64,000 bases of DNA from Bolinopsis microptera (lineage: Eukaryota > Ctenophora > Tentaculata > Lobata > Bolinopsidae): positions 20,860,103 through 20,924,102 of the forward strand of contig NC_087072.1 of assembly GCF_026151205.1 (NCBI RefSeq). The letters run 5' to 3'. A program made the position numbers and the translations under genes. Positions 21,615 to 44,760 of the stretch are shown one piece after another (position 1 is the stretch's first letter; every line of letters begins with the position of its first letter). The notes below the pieces were generated by a model. It was given only the letters and a program-made list of their open reading frames with translations. It was not told where the DNA came from and did no database searches.

Positions 21615-24376
21615 CTGAAATTTTAGTCCCAGCGTTAAAATTACTTTCAAATATCCGAATGAAGAAATTGAAAATTTCAGGCGTTCGATTTATTTTTTAA
21701 CTAGATTAAATTTTAGGTAATAAAAATAGTTTAATAAGGTTATATTAACCTAGTGATGCTTTGATCAGTTAGAAGCTGAATGTAGCTTTGCAATGTTGAC
21801 TCGTTAATCGTAACTCTGATCCACGCACGAATTCTACCCATATCAGTTTTAACAGACTTCAGCAGCATAATGTCTTCTATGATGTGCTGTGGGGACACTT
21901 CTTTTAGTAGGTCCCAGATGTCTTGAGATTCCTTTTTCCACTTAAACGCCCTGTAAACGATACAATTAAAGTGTATTGCAGAGGATAAAATTTGAATTCA
22001 CCTCAAATGACATTTCGGCTGAGTATGGCATGTGCAGTAATAAAGTACAAGTCATGGGCTATTATAGGATCCCTAGGCTAGGTTTAAAAAATGAACCTTG
22101 TTTTGACTCCGAAGAAAAGGAGCATCTCGATCCTCCGGCAGAATTCGACTTGTAACACCGAATTCTCGAGGTCATTTTGCAGCTGAAAAAAGAGGTTGTT
22201 AGTATACATTTTACAGAACAAATGTTAGGGGTCAATCGGAATGCCAAGAAATACATTGACACGCCTTACACTGCAAAGCGGGTTTCATCTGATAGATAGG
22301 TACGAGTGTGTACGAGGTGTCCATCTTTGTGTAAACCTTAAACACAGTTGAGGGCTGTACACTAAACTAGATGGGAGTGAGAAGTGTTTATCAATTGTAG
22401 CTAAGTCTGGATAGAACTACCATTTTTACACTGAGTGCTAAAAAAGCCACTCTTTCGCATTCTTTTGAGCAGTCCAACTAAGTCCCGAACTTGATAGCCT
22501 CGTAAATCGTAATGCTTACATAATTGACTGATTTCGTCAACTTAGTGAGGAGAAATTGTAAATCATTCAGTCCTGACCAGGTGACAGGTACAACTTCTAA
22601 GCTCGATCCCAGCACTAGAAGGACCCCATTAGACTTCAGCCCATTGACACATTGACGGCAGTGGCGTAACTTTGCCTGTTGGCGCCCCCCCCCCCCCCCC
22701 CCCGCTCAGTGACGAAAAGCGCCCCCATAAAATTTGTTGTGTCTCTAAAAAAAAAGAAGAAAAAAAAGAAAAAAGGTCGGGTACTTTTTTTCTCGCCCCT
22801 TACAGCTTTTTGCGCCCCCCCTGAAGCAAAAAAGGGTACCCCAAATATTTTTTCGCGTCGACCGAACGCTAAATTGGACAGGGAAATACACAAACAAGGC
22901 GTTTTTTCAGTGAAAGGGCCTAAAATTCAGGAAAATTGCGCCCCCCTTATACGGCGCCCCCCCCCCCCCCCAATGCTCAAGCTTTGAGAAAATGTATCTG
23001 AAAATTCTAAAATCTTCGCAGCACATCCCACATGAAAATAAACAACATTATCAAGAAATGCTGACTGGCGCAGAGGGGATTGATCTGCAAGAGGGTCCGG
23101 TCTATGGAAGTTTATTGTTCTTAAAGTTAGTAGCTGTTAGTATTTCAGGAATTCATACTTTCATAATACCATTGTCTGTCCAATGTTCATTAACTGGCGT
23201 CGAGTACGTTTTAATCACGAATATTTGTGTAAGAATGTAAGAATGTTGTCCCTCAAGTCGTTTATGATCTACAACACGAACAAGTGCAAGTAGAAAAATA
23301 TCGGTAGCCAGTAAATCTACAGTTTTCTAATTTTCACACATGGTCCGCTCATGGTCAACAGAGTATTGATGGAGCTCCTCAAACAAAGGTGGACAACAAA
23401 TTGTTTTTTTTGAAGCTTTGCCAGCACATGGGGCAGATCCAGCGACTGCAGCTCTGCTTCACCAAACTACACGAGCGATGGACTGTTCAGTTGGGAGCGT
23501 CTTATTCATTTATATTAAAGAATCTTTGTCAAGATACGATCATGAAACCTGCTCATGTGTCTCAAAAATCGATGAAAAACCCTAGTAATAGTGGGTGCAG
23601 TTTATATTGGACAACAGCTAACCCAGAGCGATCACGGAATTGAAATCTTTTGAGTAGATTAACACAGAATGACTTAAGCAAATAATTCAGAAAACAGCAG
23701 GAATACGGGTTTTAAAAAAATATGTACACTTTTTGTTCCCCCGCGAGGGCAGTGGCCCGGTAATTGGTATAAAGATGTTCTACTGTAATGATGACTTATC
23801 CGTCAGCCAGTGACTTAACGAAGGGCCCCGCTGACTCCGCTGAGCGCCATCTTAGGGAGCGCCAAATCATCGTTTGAATGTGGGACAATTTTGTAAAACT
23901 GAACTGAGGTACTAGCAAAACTGCGCGTTTTGGGAGATGAGATACTAAAGGTGGTTCTGTATGCTTCTATACAATGTTGCCATACTTTTACAGGCGGAGC
24001 ATAGAGAGTTAATTTAAGTTTTATCCTGCTTTTACACATTTGCCTAGCTGAGAGTCTAGCTGCCGCTAGCTAGTGATCTAGCTGAATGAGCTGAGCTAGC
24101 TAGATAATATATTGTAACGCGCGCATCACGCGCGTTCTGGGCGCAATGAAATGTGCAAAACATAATGAAGCGTCTTACAGATTAGTATCATCAGTAATCC
24201 AAATGTGACCGCCCCACGCCAAAGATATCACTAATTCACTACGTCAGTATCATAAAGGTAATATGAGGCATGTTTAACTACAATGTAGAAACAGCAACCA
24301 ATGCTTACATTATTAACTGATTTCTTCAACTTGGTGAGGAGAAATTGTTTATAATCATCTTGTAAATCGTTCAGTC
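20458..24376 (-). CDS. RUN-domain protein, PLEKHM2/SKIP-like (partial)
   Basis: Four exons chain in phase on the minus strand: 24376-24309, 22182-22097, 21950-21750 and 21614-20458. The first three and the start of the fourth build a RUN domain: helices ending in EMLLFFGVKT, then SVKTDMGRIRAWIRVTINES, LQSYIQLL and KYYESNAVFSNGD. The G-R-x-R-A-W-x-R core and the KYY-x-x-N-A turn are closest, from memory, to PLEKHM2 (SKIP), where RUN is N-terminal, binds ARL8 on lysosomes and is followed by an acidic linker that recruits kinesin-1. Here too a long acidic, Ser/Pro-rich exon follows. C-terminal PH domains, expected in PLEKHM2, were not found at lower coordinates. The start codon was not located. 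Other RUN proteins (SNX29, RUFY types) remain possible. An alternative copy of the first exon sits at 22520-22572. Confidence 0.72.
21750..21950 (-). CDS. RUN gene exon C: RUN core
   Basis: This exon codes for AFKWKKESQDIWDLLKEV, a linker, then SVKTDMGRIRAWIRVTINES and LQSYIQLLTDQSITR. The GRxRAW signature is the most conserved part of RUN domains. It enters and leaves in phase 2. Confidence 0.8.
22097..22182 (-). CDS. RUN gene exon B
   Basis: Preceded by TTTTTTCAG and followed by GTTCAT, it enters in phase 0 and leaves in phase 2, reading LQNDLENSVLQ then FCRRIEMLLFFGVKT. This is the C-x-x-I/L-E-x-x-L helix ending in G-V/L-K that marks RUN domains. Confidence 0.7.
22520..22572 (-). CDS. Duplicated RUN gene exon A' (alternative or decayed)
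   Basis: The segment closely matches exon 24376-24309, with the same phases and intact splice sites (TCAG before, GTAAGC after), but lacks 15 nt, an in-frame loss of five codons (DDYKQ). It reads LNDLQFLLTKLTKSVNY. It lies between exon A and exon B, the position expected for a mutually exclusive exon. The preserved frame argues against a plain relic, but no expression evidence is available. Confidence 0.6.
22656..22985. mobile_element. Possible transposon fragment with C/G homopolymers
   Basis: CAGTGGCGTAACTTTGCC at 22,660 resembles the common hAT-type terminal sequence CAGTGGCGTA. It is followed by runs of C at about 22,684 and 22,965 and an A-rich tract. No matching reverse-complement end was found nearby, so it may be a fragment. 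The frames at 22636-22893 and 22679-22987 are homopolymer artefacts. Confidence 0.35.
24309..24376 (-). CDS. RUN gene exon A
   Basis: TTTTCAG precedes and GTAAGC follows. It enters in phase 1 and leaves in phase 0, reading LNDLQDDYKQFLLTKLKKSV, an amphipathic first helix of the RUN fold. It joins in frame to the exon starting at 22182. Confidence 0.7.
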
Positions 24377-24893
24377 CTGAAAATATGATAACTTCAAATG
24401 TGTGGGAGACGGGAGTATTCTAACAAAGTAACAAAGGTGTGATATTTTAAGATCAAACAACCTGCAATACCCAAGAAAGTAAATGTCATTAAATTTACAT
24501 ATTCATATGTACTCGCCTGTTGAATGTTTCCTCATTAAGTATTGAACTTGACCATATTCGTGCCTCAGCCTTTCATTCTATTGAATTCAACACAGTTTAA
24601 AGTGACATTCAGTTAGTAACAGTAATTTAACTATTTAGTTTACTGAAGGAATATAATAACTGGGTCAGTTAGATAGGAGTCATGAGTGTCAACAAATCTA
24701 ACATTTAAAAAATTAGATTTACAAAAGGACTGTAATTGTAAGTTATTGGAGGAAATATTAATGTTGAACAACTTGAAATCATAAAATTAAAAGAAACGTT
24801 ATTTGCACGGATATTTTTCCCTGGTTAACTCTCTGAATCCCATCTCAGGTATAACGGAACAGAAGGACTGTTAGAGCTCCGTTACAAGCTGAC

Positions 24894-25477
24894 CTCTCCA
24901 AGAAGTGCATGTTGAGTCTTGCAAAGGCTACAAGTTCACCTTCATCTTCAGGAAGAGAACATGCGATGCACCGACTATACCAGGAAATCAAAATACAGGT
25001 TTAAGTATATTTCCCGGCAGTTCTTTACATGAACGATGCTTAGGAGTGACTAAGAAGTTTTAATGTGTTCAAGATAATGTTGATACAATTTTATCTGAGA
25101 TGTGTAACTAGCCAAGTTCAGCTCATGACCTACATTAAAACTTCCCAAGTTTTATGTAACCAAGTCGCACTTGATTTCATTCAATACGCATATTTATAGA
25201 TATAATATATAATTTATATATACAATTTATATACCCATCTATTGACAAAGCTTACTTCAATTACATAGTACTTACCTACTCGCAGTATCCTCTGCGCTTA
25301 TCTCGGCTATCATCAAGATTTTGCTGTCAGCTTCAAGACGAACCCCACTTGTATTACCTATCACACCACCCTCCCTCGAGACACTGATAGGATATGTTTG
25401 AGCTTCTGCTGTAAAATGCTGCATTCCACCTTCACCACTCATTATCCACAGAAGCTTGAATGTCGCTTCATCTGAAT
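24894..25477 (-). CDS. Two unassigned minus-strand exons
   Basis: Exon 1 (about 25,477 or 25,471 to 25,276, ending at GTAAG) reads ATFKLLWIMSGEGGMQHFTA, continues through VSREGGVIGNTSGV and ends LEADSKILMIAEISAEDTAS. Exon 2 (24,974-24,894, after TATAG, before GTCAGC) joins in phase and reads CSLPEDEGELVAFARLNMHF. The protein-like composition and matching phase support a real gene. I do not recognise the family. The pair could be 5' exons of the RUN gene or a separate gene; the phase into exon 24376 does not fit directly. Confidence 0.5.
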
Positions 25478-26478
25478 CTTCAAATTTTCAGTGCAGTTTG
25501 GTTTTATTAATTAATTAACGATTTCTATTTTTTTTTTAAAACGTTTCTTTCGTTCAAATCTGAAAATCTTCAAAAGATTAAAACCAGTTACCAGACATTG
25601 ATGCAACACTGTAAGATACGTGGTATGAAAACCATAATTGATAAAATTGTCTTTTCCTTTGAATTTACGCTAATACTGTGCTAAAATACTGACATCCTAA
25701 AAGACGTAAAATATTTTAAAAAAACCCCATTAAATCAAGATAAGAATATAAACAGTTGAAACGCAACTGGCCAAAATGACCATACAGCATATTCATTCAA
25801 CTTGAAAAAGACGTTATTTGTACGTATTTTCTTACCTTCATACCTCCCACCTCCGCCCTTTCAAGACGTTATGGTGCATTTGCTCGCGTGAGATTTGCAG
25901 AAATCTCCCGTTTAGACGTTCACTACTTTGAATGTTTGTGACCGATAAAGTTTTCCGCGACAAGTTTCAAGGTGAGATAAAAGGGTTAAGCACGCCTTTC
26001 CCGCCGTCTAGCACAGAGGTGGTGAGAACAAGTTGTGTGTCCCATCACAGTGCAAAGTGTTTTATACGTACATCATTTAGGGCATCTTCACTAGCTTCGA
26101 AACGTCACTATCCCTGCATTCCTTCCTTTAACCATCTTTTTATAAAGATCCCTTTTTTCTTTCTGGATTGCATCTGGAGATTATGGACAGTGTCAAGGTA
26201 TACTTTAAAATGTAGTGTTTGTTGAGTTGCGCTCATACGAGAAAGAGTAACATCAATCAAATTTCAAATTGTGGGGGGGGGGGGTGACAAAAATAGATCA
26301 CTGTGGATTTTTAAATTTAATCTAGAATCAAATAAACCCATTTTTTACTCACAAACTTGTCCTAGAATCCAAAGCAGACTGTAGGCTACCAGCTTTCTGT
26401 TACCATCATACTAGAAGTAGAAACAAATACAGATATTAAAAACTAATTTAATGTTTTTTCTGACATTATACATTCCAG

Positions 26479-36183
<9,705 letters not shown>

Positions 36184-36184
<1 letters not shown>

Positions 36185-39100
36185 GAAATTTATGATGAGG
36201 ATTCAATGTTCGAGTAGTATAGAGTTTGTAGGTTTATACCGGCCAAGAGGCGCGCCGAGTTGAAACAAATATTTATGAGTTATCACCCGTAATATATTAG
36301 TAAAAAAAGTTTTTACATAATATATCTAATTTTCATGAGTTTATTATCGGATGTGTAAGTTGACTAGGTTTATTATGATATTATTATTTTTTGCAATATG
36401 GCAATATAATCTAAATTTTGTTTTACTTAAAGTTTGTTTACTACAATTTTGTTTTATTTAAAATGTTGTATTACTTATTTTTAATACTGAGATTATCGAC
36501 GCACACACGTGAATTCTTTTCGTTCAAATTTGCATTGCATGCAAATCGCAGGTGCACCTAAGATTTCTCAATGGTATTTTATCGAACCATATTTCAAAAG
36601 GCTTGTGGTCTGATTGACATGTGAAGGTCCTCCCATCCCACACACGTACCTGGTGGAAATCTTGCTCAATCAACGACCTGAGCTTGTCAATTCCTTTTCC
36701 AATTTGCGTGCACACCATTTTTTTTTCACTATTATGCTCATGCTCCGACAGGCATAACAGATGGCACTCCTTGGTTTTGAGCGGTTATATGATGTAGTTA
36801 CTTACCTCTTGTTAATTGGAGAATACACTCTAATGGGTCATGACAATGTGACGATCAGTTATATTTCTCAGCTCATTATAGGAATATCCGAAGAAGACGT
36901 TTTAAAAACGACATTTCACAGTGAGACAATGGTGGTAAAATTATCAAGAAACATTTAAAAATCACACCTTTTTCGTTAATTAATTTTATTGCGCTGAACA
37001 TTTCAGTTCTTAAAAATTTTACCATTTGTAAATTAATTATCAAACACAAGTCCTAACTAGAACAACACTCACACTCAATAACTTCAAACATCCCTAAAGA
37101 ATGGTAATGAACTGAAACTACTCCAAGTACCGTTGAGCGCTAACCTCTATCAGTTTTGGACTCATCTCTACCACCGACCTCGGCTATTTTAGGAAAACTG
37201 GAAAGTGTCTCATAGCCATAAAGAAGAAATCAATAAAGCTGGACATAATATCTCTGGTAATCATATGAAACCTAGCGTGGCCTGGAAATGGGATGTGGAT
37301 TGTACGTGCTGACAAACTTATCAACATTATAGCGGACGATATGTCCTTGGAGAGCAAAACTGTTTCATATCAGTTTTTTGTGTAAAACATCTTCCCTTTT
37401 CGGTGAGTATTTTTTCCCCTCTGTTCTCTTAATGTAGCAAAGCAACTTGCCTCGCTTTTCCGTTCCTAGCAAGAATAACGAAGTACAAGACAAGGCTTAC
37501 TTGGCATTCATGGTTTATTGGCTAGCAGCGCTGCCCAATTGGATACGTATCATGTATCAGGATGAATTCTATTTCAGTCCCGAAATATTGCGATGCACAA
37601 TAAGTTTTTTTTTTTTTTTAGTTCAAAGAAGAGTGGAGCATCTGATGCGTATTCGTACCTCTATTTTTTTACATTGTCATCCAGGATTTATAATTCAGGG
37701 TTGTACTATTGGACTGCTTATCTATACATTTCCGTAAAGCGAGAAAACTGAAACCTGGAACACTAGCGACCAATCATGGTGTATCAGTCCCGTGTTTTTG
37801 AATCTCTTCTTCTGCGGTTGGTAATGAAATACATTCTTGCGAGTCAAAGGAATTCTATGAACATTTCACAAGATTATCAATCTATCTTACCGTCCTAATC
37901 TTGTCAACAAATCCAATAGGGTACCTAATCACAAAAGAAGTTTCGGCAAATTCGTGAGGAAAATCACTATCGTTACAATTTTGTTCAGGGATTTGAATCA
38001 AGCTGCTACTGAACCAACCACGTAAAGTTCACAAGCGCATCGAATAAAATAATATTGTATGATCTTAGCGGAACGAGCTTGTGAACGTATACAATATTAT
38101 ATTATATTTCTGACATTAATCAAGCTGAATACTTTTATTGAACTTCTGCGTTATAGTTTCTTACCTAAATAACTATCATCAGAATATCAAGGATAAACTT
38201 TTCGCAAATGGAACCATGGTCGGGACTCTTGTTCTGTGCAGTTCTTGAATAATTTGGAAATTATGACAAATGATAATCAAAAATTCTAATTACTGAAGGT
38301 TTCACATATTTCGTTATAATGTATTATTGTTGACAGTTCCCTTTAATAAACTTCGAGCTCCGATCCTTCGAACGACTAAACTAAGACCCTAATCTGAAAC
38401 CCCAAAACGAGATAATAACTACCATACCCACAAAATCTATAAATCTTTAAAAAGATGTCTTCGTGAGTTTACTGTAGATCTACCTGATCATAAGAAGCAC
38501 TGAGAGAACACTGCGACATGTCACCATCATCTGGTTATTAAGAAAGCCTATAAAAACGCTCACAACCTCTCCTGCTCCTTCATCAAACCTGTTCTTAATA
38601 AATTCTACCTGGTCAGAAGGATTTGTATGTAACAGCTCGGAGTATGGCTGATTCAAATAACGTATTCATAATGGTCCGAATGAACATAATAGAACATAAG
38701 CTCTGCCCAGAATAAATTGAATATTCATGATAATTCTTCACTGTATGAGGCGAAGGTGGGTCAATGCTGAAACCCAAATTATGTGTAAACTCCGTTTAAA
38801 AACCAATTTGGCTTAATTCTTTGTGTTATGAAAGTTTCTTTCTTCAATTCCAAATTGCAAGAATTGATTACACATAATTTAATGTTACATCAACATTTTT
38901 AACGGCCCTCCTCCTTTATCCTCTGATAAGATTTAACTAAATTTAATTGTAAGTATACATCACACTAATTATGTCAAGTCAGAGTTTTACTCACAATCGG
39001 AGTATCTCGCATGAAGGTGTAGAAAACTTGGGTGTTGACTCGCCACATAACACCTCCGGTAAGAACGACTCCTTTTAGTGGAGGTTCCCCGTCTTCTGAA

Positions 39101-41499
39101 TGGCTCTTTCTGTTTTCCTCAACAACCCTCTTGATCTTTAGTACCTTTTTTTATTATTTAAATAATTAATTATAAGAAGTATCTTAAACAGTTCCAATCG
39201 AAGTAAATCTAAGAAGCTACATTTTGAGAAGTTTCATGGAAGAGTCAGCCATCATGAAATAAAATCATGTCCAAATGGCTCATATCAAAAGATAATAAGT
39301 AAAAAGTTGAACTCAAACAGAGGGCATTGTAACTCGAAATGATAAACTGAACAGACACAAATTGTCATGTACTACAACTTAAATACTTCAAAAATACCAT
39401 CAAAAATACTGTCCACAGTTTCCATATTGACAGTATGTTATCTTAACAGATGTTTGCAGCCTGATCAGACAGAATATCAAGTGAGGAGTCATTAAAAGAA
39501 GAACCTAGGTTGTAATAGTGCTCCATCCAGAACTACTTCAGCCAAGTCACCGTGTTTTTTGTTTCACAATGTTGACAAACATTGGGTTAAAATGTTAGAC
39601 TAGTGACTGAAGTAATTCGACAGTTGATCGAACAGCTAGTTTTTTCTCGGGATTCCATCTCTTCAAACCTAGCACAGAAGTAGATCATAAATGGGGATTA
39701 ATATACATAGCTCAACCAGGTTGTAAAAAAATTTAAAGAATTGAAAATATTAAATTATAAGGGCTTTGTTAACTGCTCATAATCTAGGATACAAGAATAC
39801 TTATACTACATTACCTGACAAATCAGTGATTTATAAAGACACAAGACATTGGTTAGCCTGTGCGTTTGTCCAAATCCCAGTGCGTTCAATGATTTCTTTC
39901 ATACCAATTTGACTGTTTTTAAGATGGATGAAACTGTTTGGCACATATGGGCAAAAAAATCATCCACTAAAGATACTACCCGTTGATGAACTCCAGTTGT
40001 CTCATTGCTTCCTAAAAGTAAATAAATGTAATTTACCAAAATTGAATATATTCCATTCATAGTTGAACTAGCATCTAGCATGGAATAAATGTGATAATTC
40101 AGTCTTCTTTTCACATCAGCTTCACCACCTGATCAACTCAGTCACCTCACTATTTGTACTTCACACCTCTTCAACAGTTCATTTTTTAGCTAATTCGCAG
40201 ATTTTATAATCGGTCTGTATACTAATTGTTTTAAATGACCCACATCCGCAGGATGTGATAAGAGGTCAAATAAGAGGTCAATATTTCCTGACTACTACCT
40301 CTCTGCAATTACCTACTCGCAACAGACACATCTCCACCATCGTCAACTTTGCAAACCACACTAAATGGTTAATAGTGCCAGAGAGTCTGACCAGACTGGT
40401 GTAACATAGCACTACTTACACGTCGTCTAGTTCGCCTCTCTCACCACACCCAAGCCCCACTGAAGCGTTTCATCTATGACACACCCCACAACACTTCCAT
40501 CATCATTGACTAAACATATCTGATTCCACCGGCATCCTCCCATAAGACTGCCATACCCCAGAAGGTAGCAAAGCAACCACATGCTAACCTCTCGTGGGCC
40601 AACCCAGGCCCAGCCTATCTTTAAATTTTTTTAAATCCGAAGGTTGGATGAACCTTGGTGAAGTGAAATAAGACGTCATTTCCATACTTTAACCCCTCCT
40701 ATGACCCGAAAAACTATTTTCAACAAGATTTAGTCTGTCTAACATACTTTACATAACAAACTTACACAATATTAAGTATAAAATATTCTTTTTGAACTGC
40801 AACAAAGTTTATTCAACCTCAAACGTTTCTTCTGTGAAACGATTATTATACTTAAACATCTTTTATCCACTGTCTTAGTGACCCCGTGCCTTACATCTCT
40901 TCAATAGGCCGATCACCAATCGAGGATGATTTAACACATGACGATTTCAGGAGTGGAAGCCATGGGAAGAGAAACAGCCGCCACCTGAAATTCTGAACGA
41001 GGACTGGACACTGACAAGGATCTGAGCTGATTATTGAACCAGTCAAACAAAAAGTTTTCTGAGCTTTTTTAAGAAATGTGAGTCAAAACCCCTCTCAGAG
41101 CAAGTAATGAGATGGAAATGTTCGGTCATATTATACGTAGTGTTGACAATACACCCCAATGTATCACTTGTTTGTGCTTTATCTATGAATGAAAAATTAA
41201 AGGGGGCGTATGCCGGTATAAAGTTGTCCCGGCGAATAAGCAATAACCTTAAATTATTGATGATGACCTTAAAGTCGTAATTTGGTTAGAATACTTTAGA
41301 AGAATTGAATGATAAAAGAATATTGCCCACGTGGTATACAATTTTGGAGGAACCTTATTTGATTGTTTGCCACAGTTAACGGTGTGAAGATGATTTATAC
41401 CATGGTAAATTCGTATACATACTCAAGTTCGACACCCTACTCTAGTTCGACACGTATCTGTAGATCAACAAACCCTAAGGTTTTTTTTTTAAAAATAAA
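36184..41499. other. First part of macro-unit copy 1, no gene recognised
   Basis: Repeated at 49,452-54,829 with pervasive indels. Short frames such as 36,761-36,958 and 37,447-37,737 are not open in the other copy. Confidence 0.5.
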
Positions 41500-44400
41500 A
41501 TATTCAAACAATATACACTAATATAGCAATGACCCTATATAAAAATCAACCCTTTAAGAATTCAAAAAATTCCCATAACAATCAAAAATTTTACCCTTGT
41601 CTTGTGGCTCAATTAAGATCTAGAACTGTTAATAACTACAAAGTATTTTCTCGCACCTCTGACTCACGGAGAGACATCACTGGTTGTTCTGAGGATTTCA
41701 AAGCGAGAGGCGCTTTCTTATGTATCCTACAGCGTCTTGAAGAACCTCTGGCCATGTGGTACGCCATCTTACTGGGGCCAGCTTCTTTGACCAGTCACGT
41801 CAGCTTCACCACCCATTCCACCAGAAGTCGAAACACTAAAGGTGTGAAGCTTCCTTTCTCCACCACTTCAAGAACCCTTGCATTGTAACAAATCGCATTT
41901 TCTCATTTTTCATGGAACAGTACTTTGCTGGTATCGGTTTGCTTGCATTGGAGGTGGCTGGGGCATGAAATACCTTACATCAAAAAAATGCCCTCATTCT
42001 GAAGCATTCCAAATCGACCTTGCAGAAATGTCCCGCCGGCTTGGTCTCCTAGGACTGTTCCCTTTGGTAACGTAGACCATCACTGGAAGAAAACTGGCTC
42101 ATTCTGCACATCCTTGCATTTCACAGTTCATCATTAGTTCTGCAAAGTTCTCTCAGCTAGTTTGTGCCGCATGACACATATCCACCAAGTTTGCATATGA
42201 GCGCAATTGTGGGGCATGGTTTGCTGATATTTCTGTACCACACTACATGTTTTAGGAGGGCAGTCCTATAAGTCCAGGTTGTATCTGAGAGCTATGCATC
42301 TGAGTAACTGTGTTTAATCATCAGATACCATACCTTTTAAAGGTAGTGCTGTTAACCAAGCACTTGCGCCCTTTCTCAGACGCTAGTTGGAACATCAACT
42401 TTGCCATGGTGTTGACTCGAGCTCCTGGCGTATTTCTCTGCTTGTTTTTGTCGATTAAAATAGATTTCCGTTCTGTCCGTTATCTTCATTTTCACTCCTT
42501 TACATGACTCCATTCCTCTGTGTAGGTTGTCTAGTCTGCTTGAGAAATAGCTTCTTTAAGGGTTTTTTGTGCTCTACAGAGAAATGTACTCTCGGTCTGC
42601 CATTTCCATCATAACTGGTATACCCAATCCTCCATATCTTGTGGTAGAGCCAATATGTTCCTTAGTTCATCAGTGCAGCTAAAACAGCCTGTTACTGATA
42701 GCTGGGATAAACCATCACGTGTTTAACTTGGTTTCTAGAGGAGTGAGCCTATCTGCCAACTCCTGGGTAGTTCCCGCACACACATCAGTTCCATCTTTTA
42801 CTAAGGGGCCCAAACATGTATGCACGTGATGCTATTTGAGGTTACTCTTGATGCTGATAATCATTTAAACTGTTTAAGATCACAACACCATTCTTGAACT
42901 TTTTCCTCAATGAAAAGCCTCGTTTCCTGGTCTGTTCCGATGAAGGCTCTGCCAGATATCGTCGAACAATGCTTGTCACATTGACATCTGGGAATATGGT
43001 TCTTTGCGCCTTCTCTCGTGCTCAGGCTTGACAATCACCCATGTTTTAGAAGATTTTAGGGTTTCATCCAAAGAGTGGTCTTTAATACAGAGGTTTAGTC
43101 CCACCACCTCCTTATTTCCCTCCAGTTTTTCCCCAGCAGCAGAGTCATCAGCATACCAGATTTAGTCACCTTTCTCTCAATGTTTCCTGCATCAATCAAT
43201 GTATTTTACCCAGAGGCATAAATAAATCCCATGGCAGGCTGGATCACCATTGTGTGGTTCCCTTCTCACTAAAAAGATTGCTCATCTCCTCGCTACAATA
43301 GAACATCTAGCATGCATTCCTGTAGGTGTTCATAAAGTCAGTAGCAACATCTGGACAAACGATGTTCATGTTTGTTGAGAGCAGCCTCTCGGTTCAGCAA
43401 GTTTGAATGCATCTCTGCATCCACTAAAGATGATCGCTTCAGTTTCAGGTCTTCAAGCAGTCCCTTGCAGCAATGGACTGCTGCTTCCACTCCTCCCTGA
43501 AGACCAGCACAAACTTTGAAAAGGAGCAGTGGCTCCAACCAGATCTTTCTGTAGAGGGTCATTATGTTTTCGCCCCTATTAATCCTTCTAAGACTTCACC
43601 TATGCCTACTGGCCGTGACTCCAGGCATTTTTATCCGGGGGACAAGTCGACATGCTTCATTTGAGGTCAACAGCGTGATCCAAATTCCGGACACATAGTT
43701 TCCTTGCTATCCCTGCTATGGCATTACATATATCCTCACACTCTTACCAAACTGTTTAGAACACATGTCTTCATCTACATGCTCCGCATCCCATCCCTGA
43801 AGGCCCTGCAGCCCCTGTACCTCTTTGCTCTTGTCTTACGATTCCCACGTCAATACTGTCGAATATAACCGGCTCTACCCTCCTCACTGGTCCACTCGCA
43901 GACACTTCCCTTGGATGCAGGTGATGTTCTTGGGATGCTCTCCTTTCATGCACTTTTAATCACATCTTGAGTAGTTTCAAGAATCCCGGTGGCATTTTCA
44001 CCAATCCACCCATTGCTGCACTGACTTTTCCTTTCATCATGAATCGAGTGAAGACTCTCCTCAAACATGGCCATGTTTATTTTTCCCCCTTATCCCATCT
44101 CCTCTGAATCTCCTGTCCTTCTCGCAGCAGCTCTTCTAGCTTACCTGCCTGCCACAAAGCAAGTCTTCTCTTCAAAACTTCAGTGGTTCCTTTGATTTGA
44201 CCTCTTGGAGGTTTCTGCATACAGAGTGATGCATAATCATCAAAAGGGGTTGTCACTGATTCCATAGCACTGCCTGATGTGAAATTGTCGGCCACTTTAG
44301 TCATTTCAGTCGATGAACTGCTTTCCCTGCAGCCCTGAGGGAAGCAAAAATATGTTTCTTCTCCATTAACTATAACACCATATGATTTCCTCACATTTTT

Positions 44401-44760
44401 GTCAGACTTCCCAACAATTGCATGTTCCTAATTTAATCCGAGATGGATCACTTACATTGATCATTATCTGAAACCGCACCCCCCTTTTCCCCCCTTTCCA
44501 TTTTCTCCTTTTGCCTCTTCTACCACAGTATCACTCGTACTTTGATTGTTGTTTTTTAGCATCTGTACACAGATATTCATCTTGGCTTTCATCAGTATCC
44601 TTGATTCTGTTTACTGAATCTTCAAGCAGAAGTCCTATGAAGCCAATGAGTGACAACTTTTCGCACAAGCAATCCATCGTCATACTCAGTCACTTTAAGA
44701 ATCGCATATTGGACAATCCTCGGTAAGTGGTCCTCAAATCCTTGATTGCTTTGAGAGACA
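41500..44760 (-). mobile_element. Degenerate reverse-transcriptase element in macro-unit copy 1
   Basis: The low-coordinate part (41,500-42,430) matches the fragment at 15,060-15,981. Upstream in transcript sense, the minus strand at 43158-43132 codes WYADDSAAG, the RT catalytic box. A frame at 44394-44077 reads MRKSYGVIVNGEETYFCFPQ and ends with LEELLREGQEIQRR, like the N-terminal side of the same protein family. Frames are broken by many 1-nt indels. The 5' end is not defined. Confidence 0.7.

Noticed and set aside
25932-26225. 97-codon plus frame upstream of MCM9 as its missing N-terminus
   Set aside because: It lacks the zinc-finger cysteines and any similarity to the MCM N-terminal domain, and has no donor in the needed phase.
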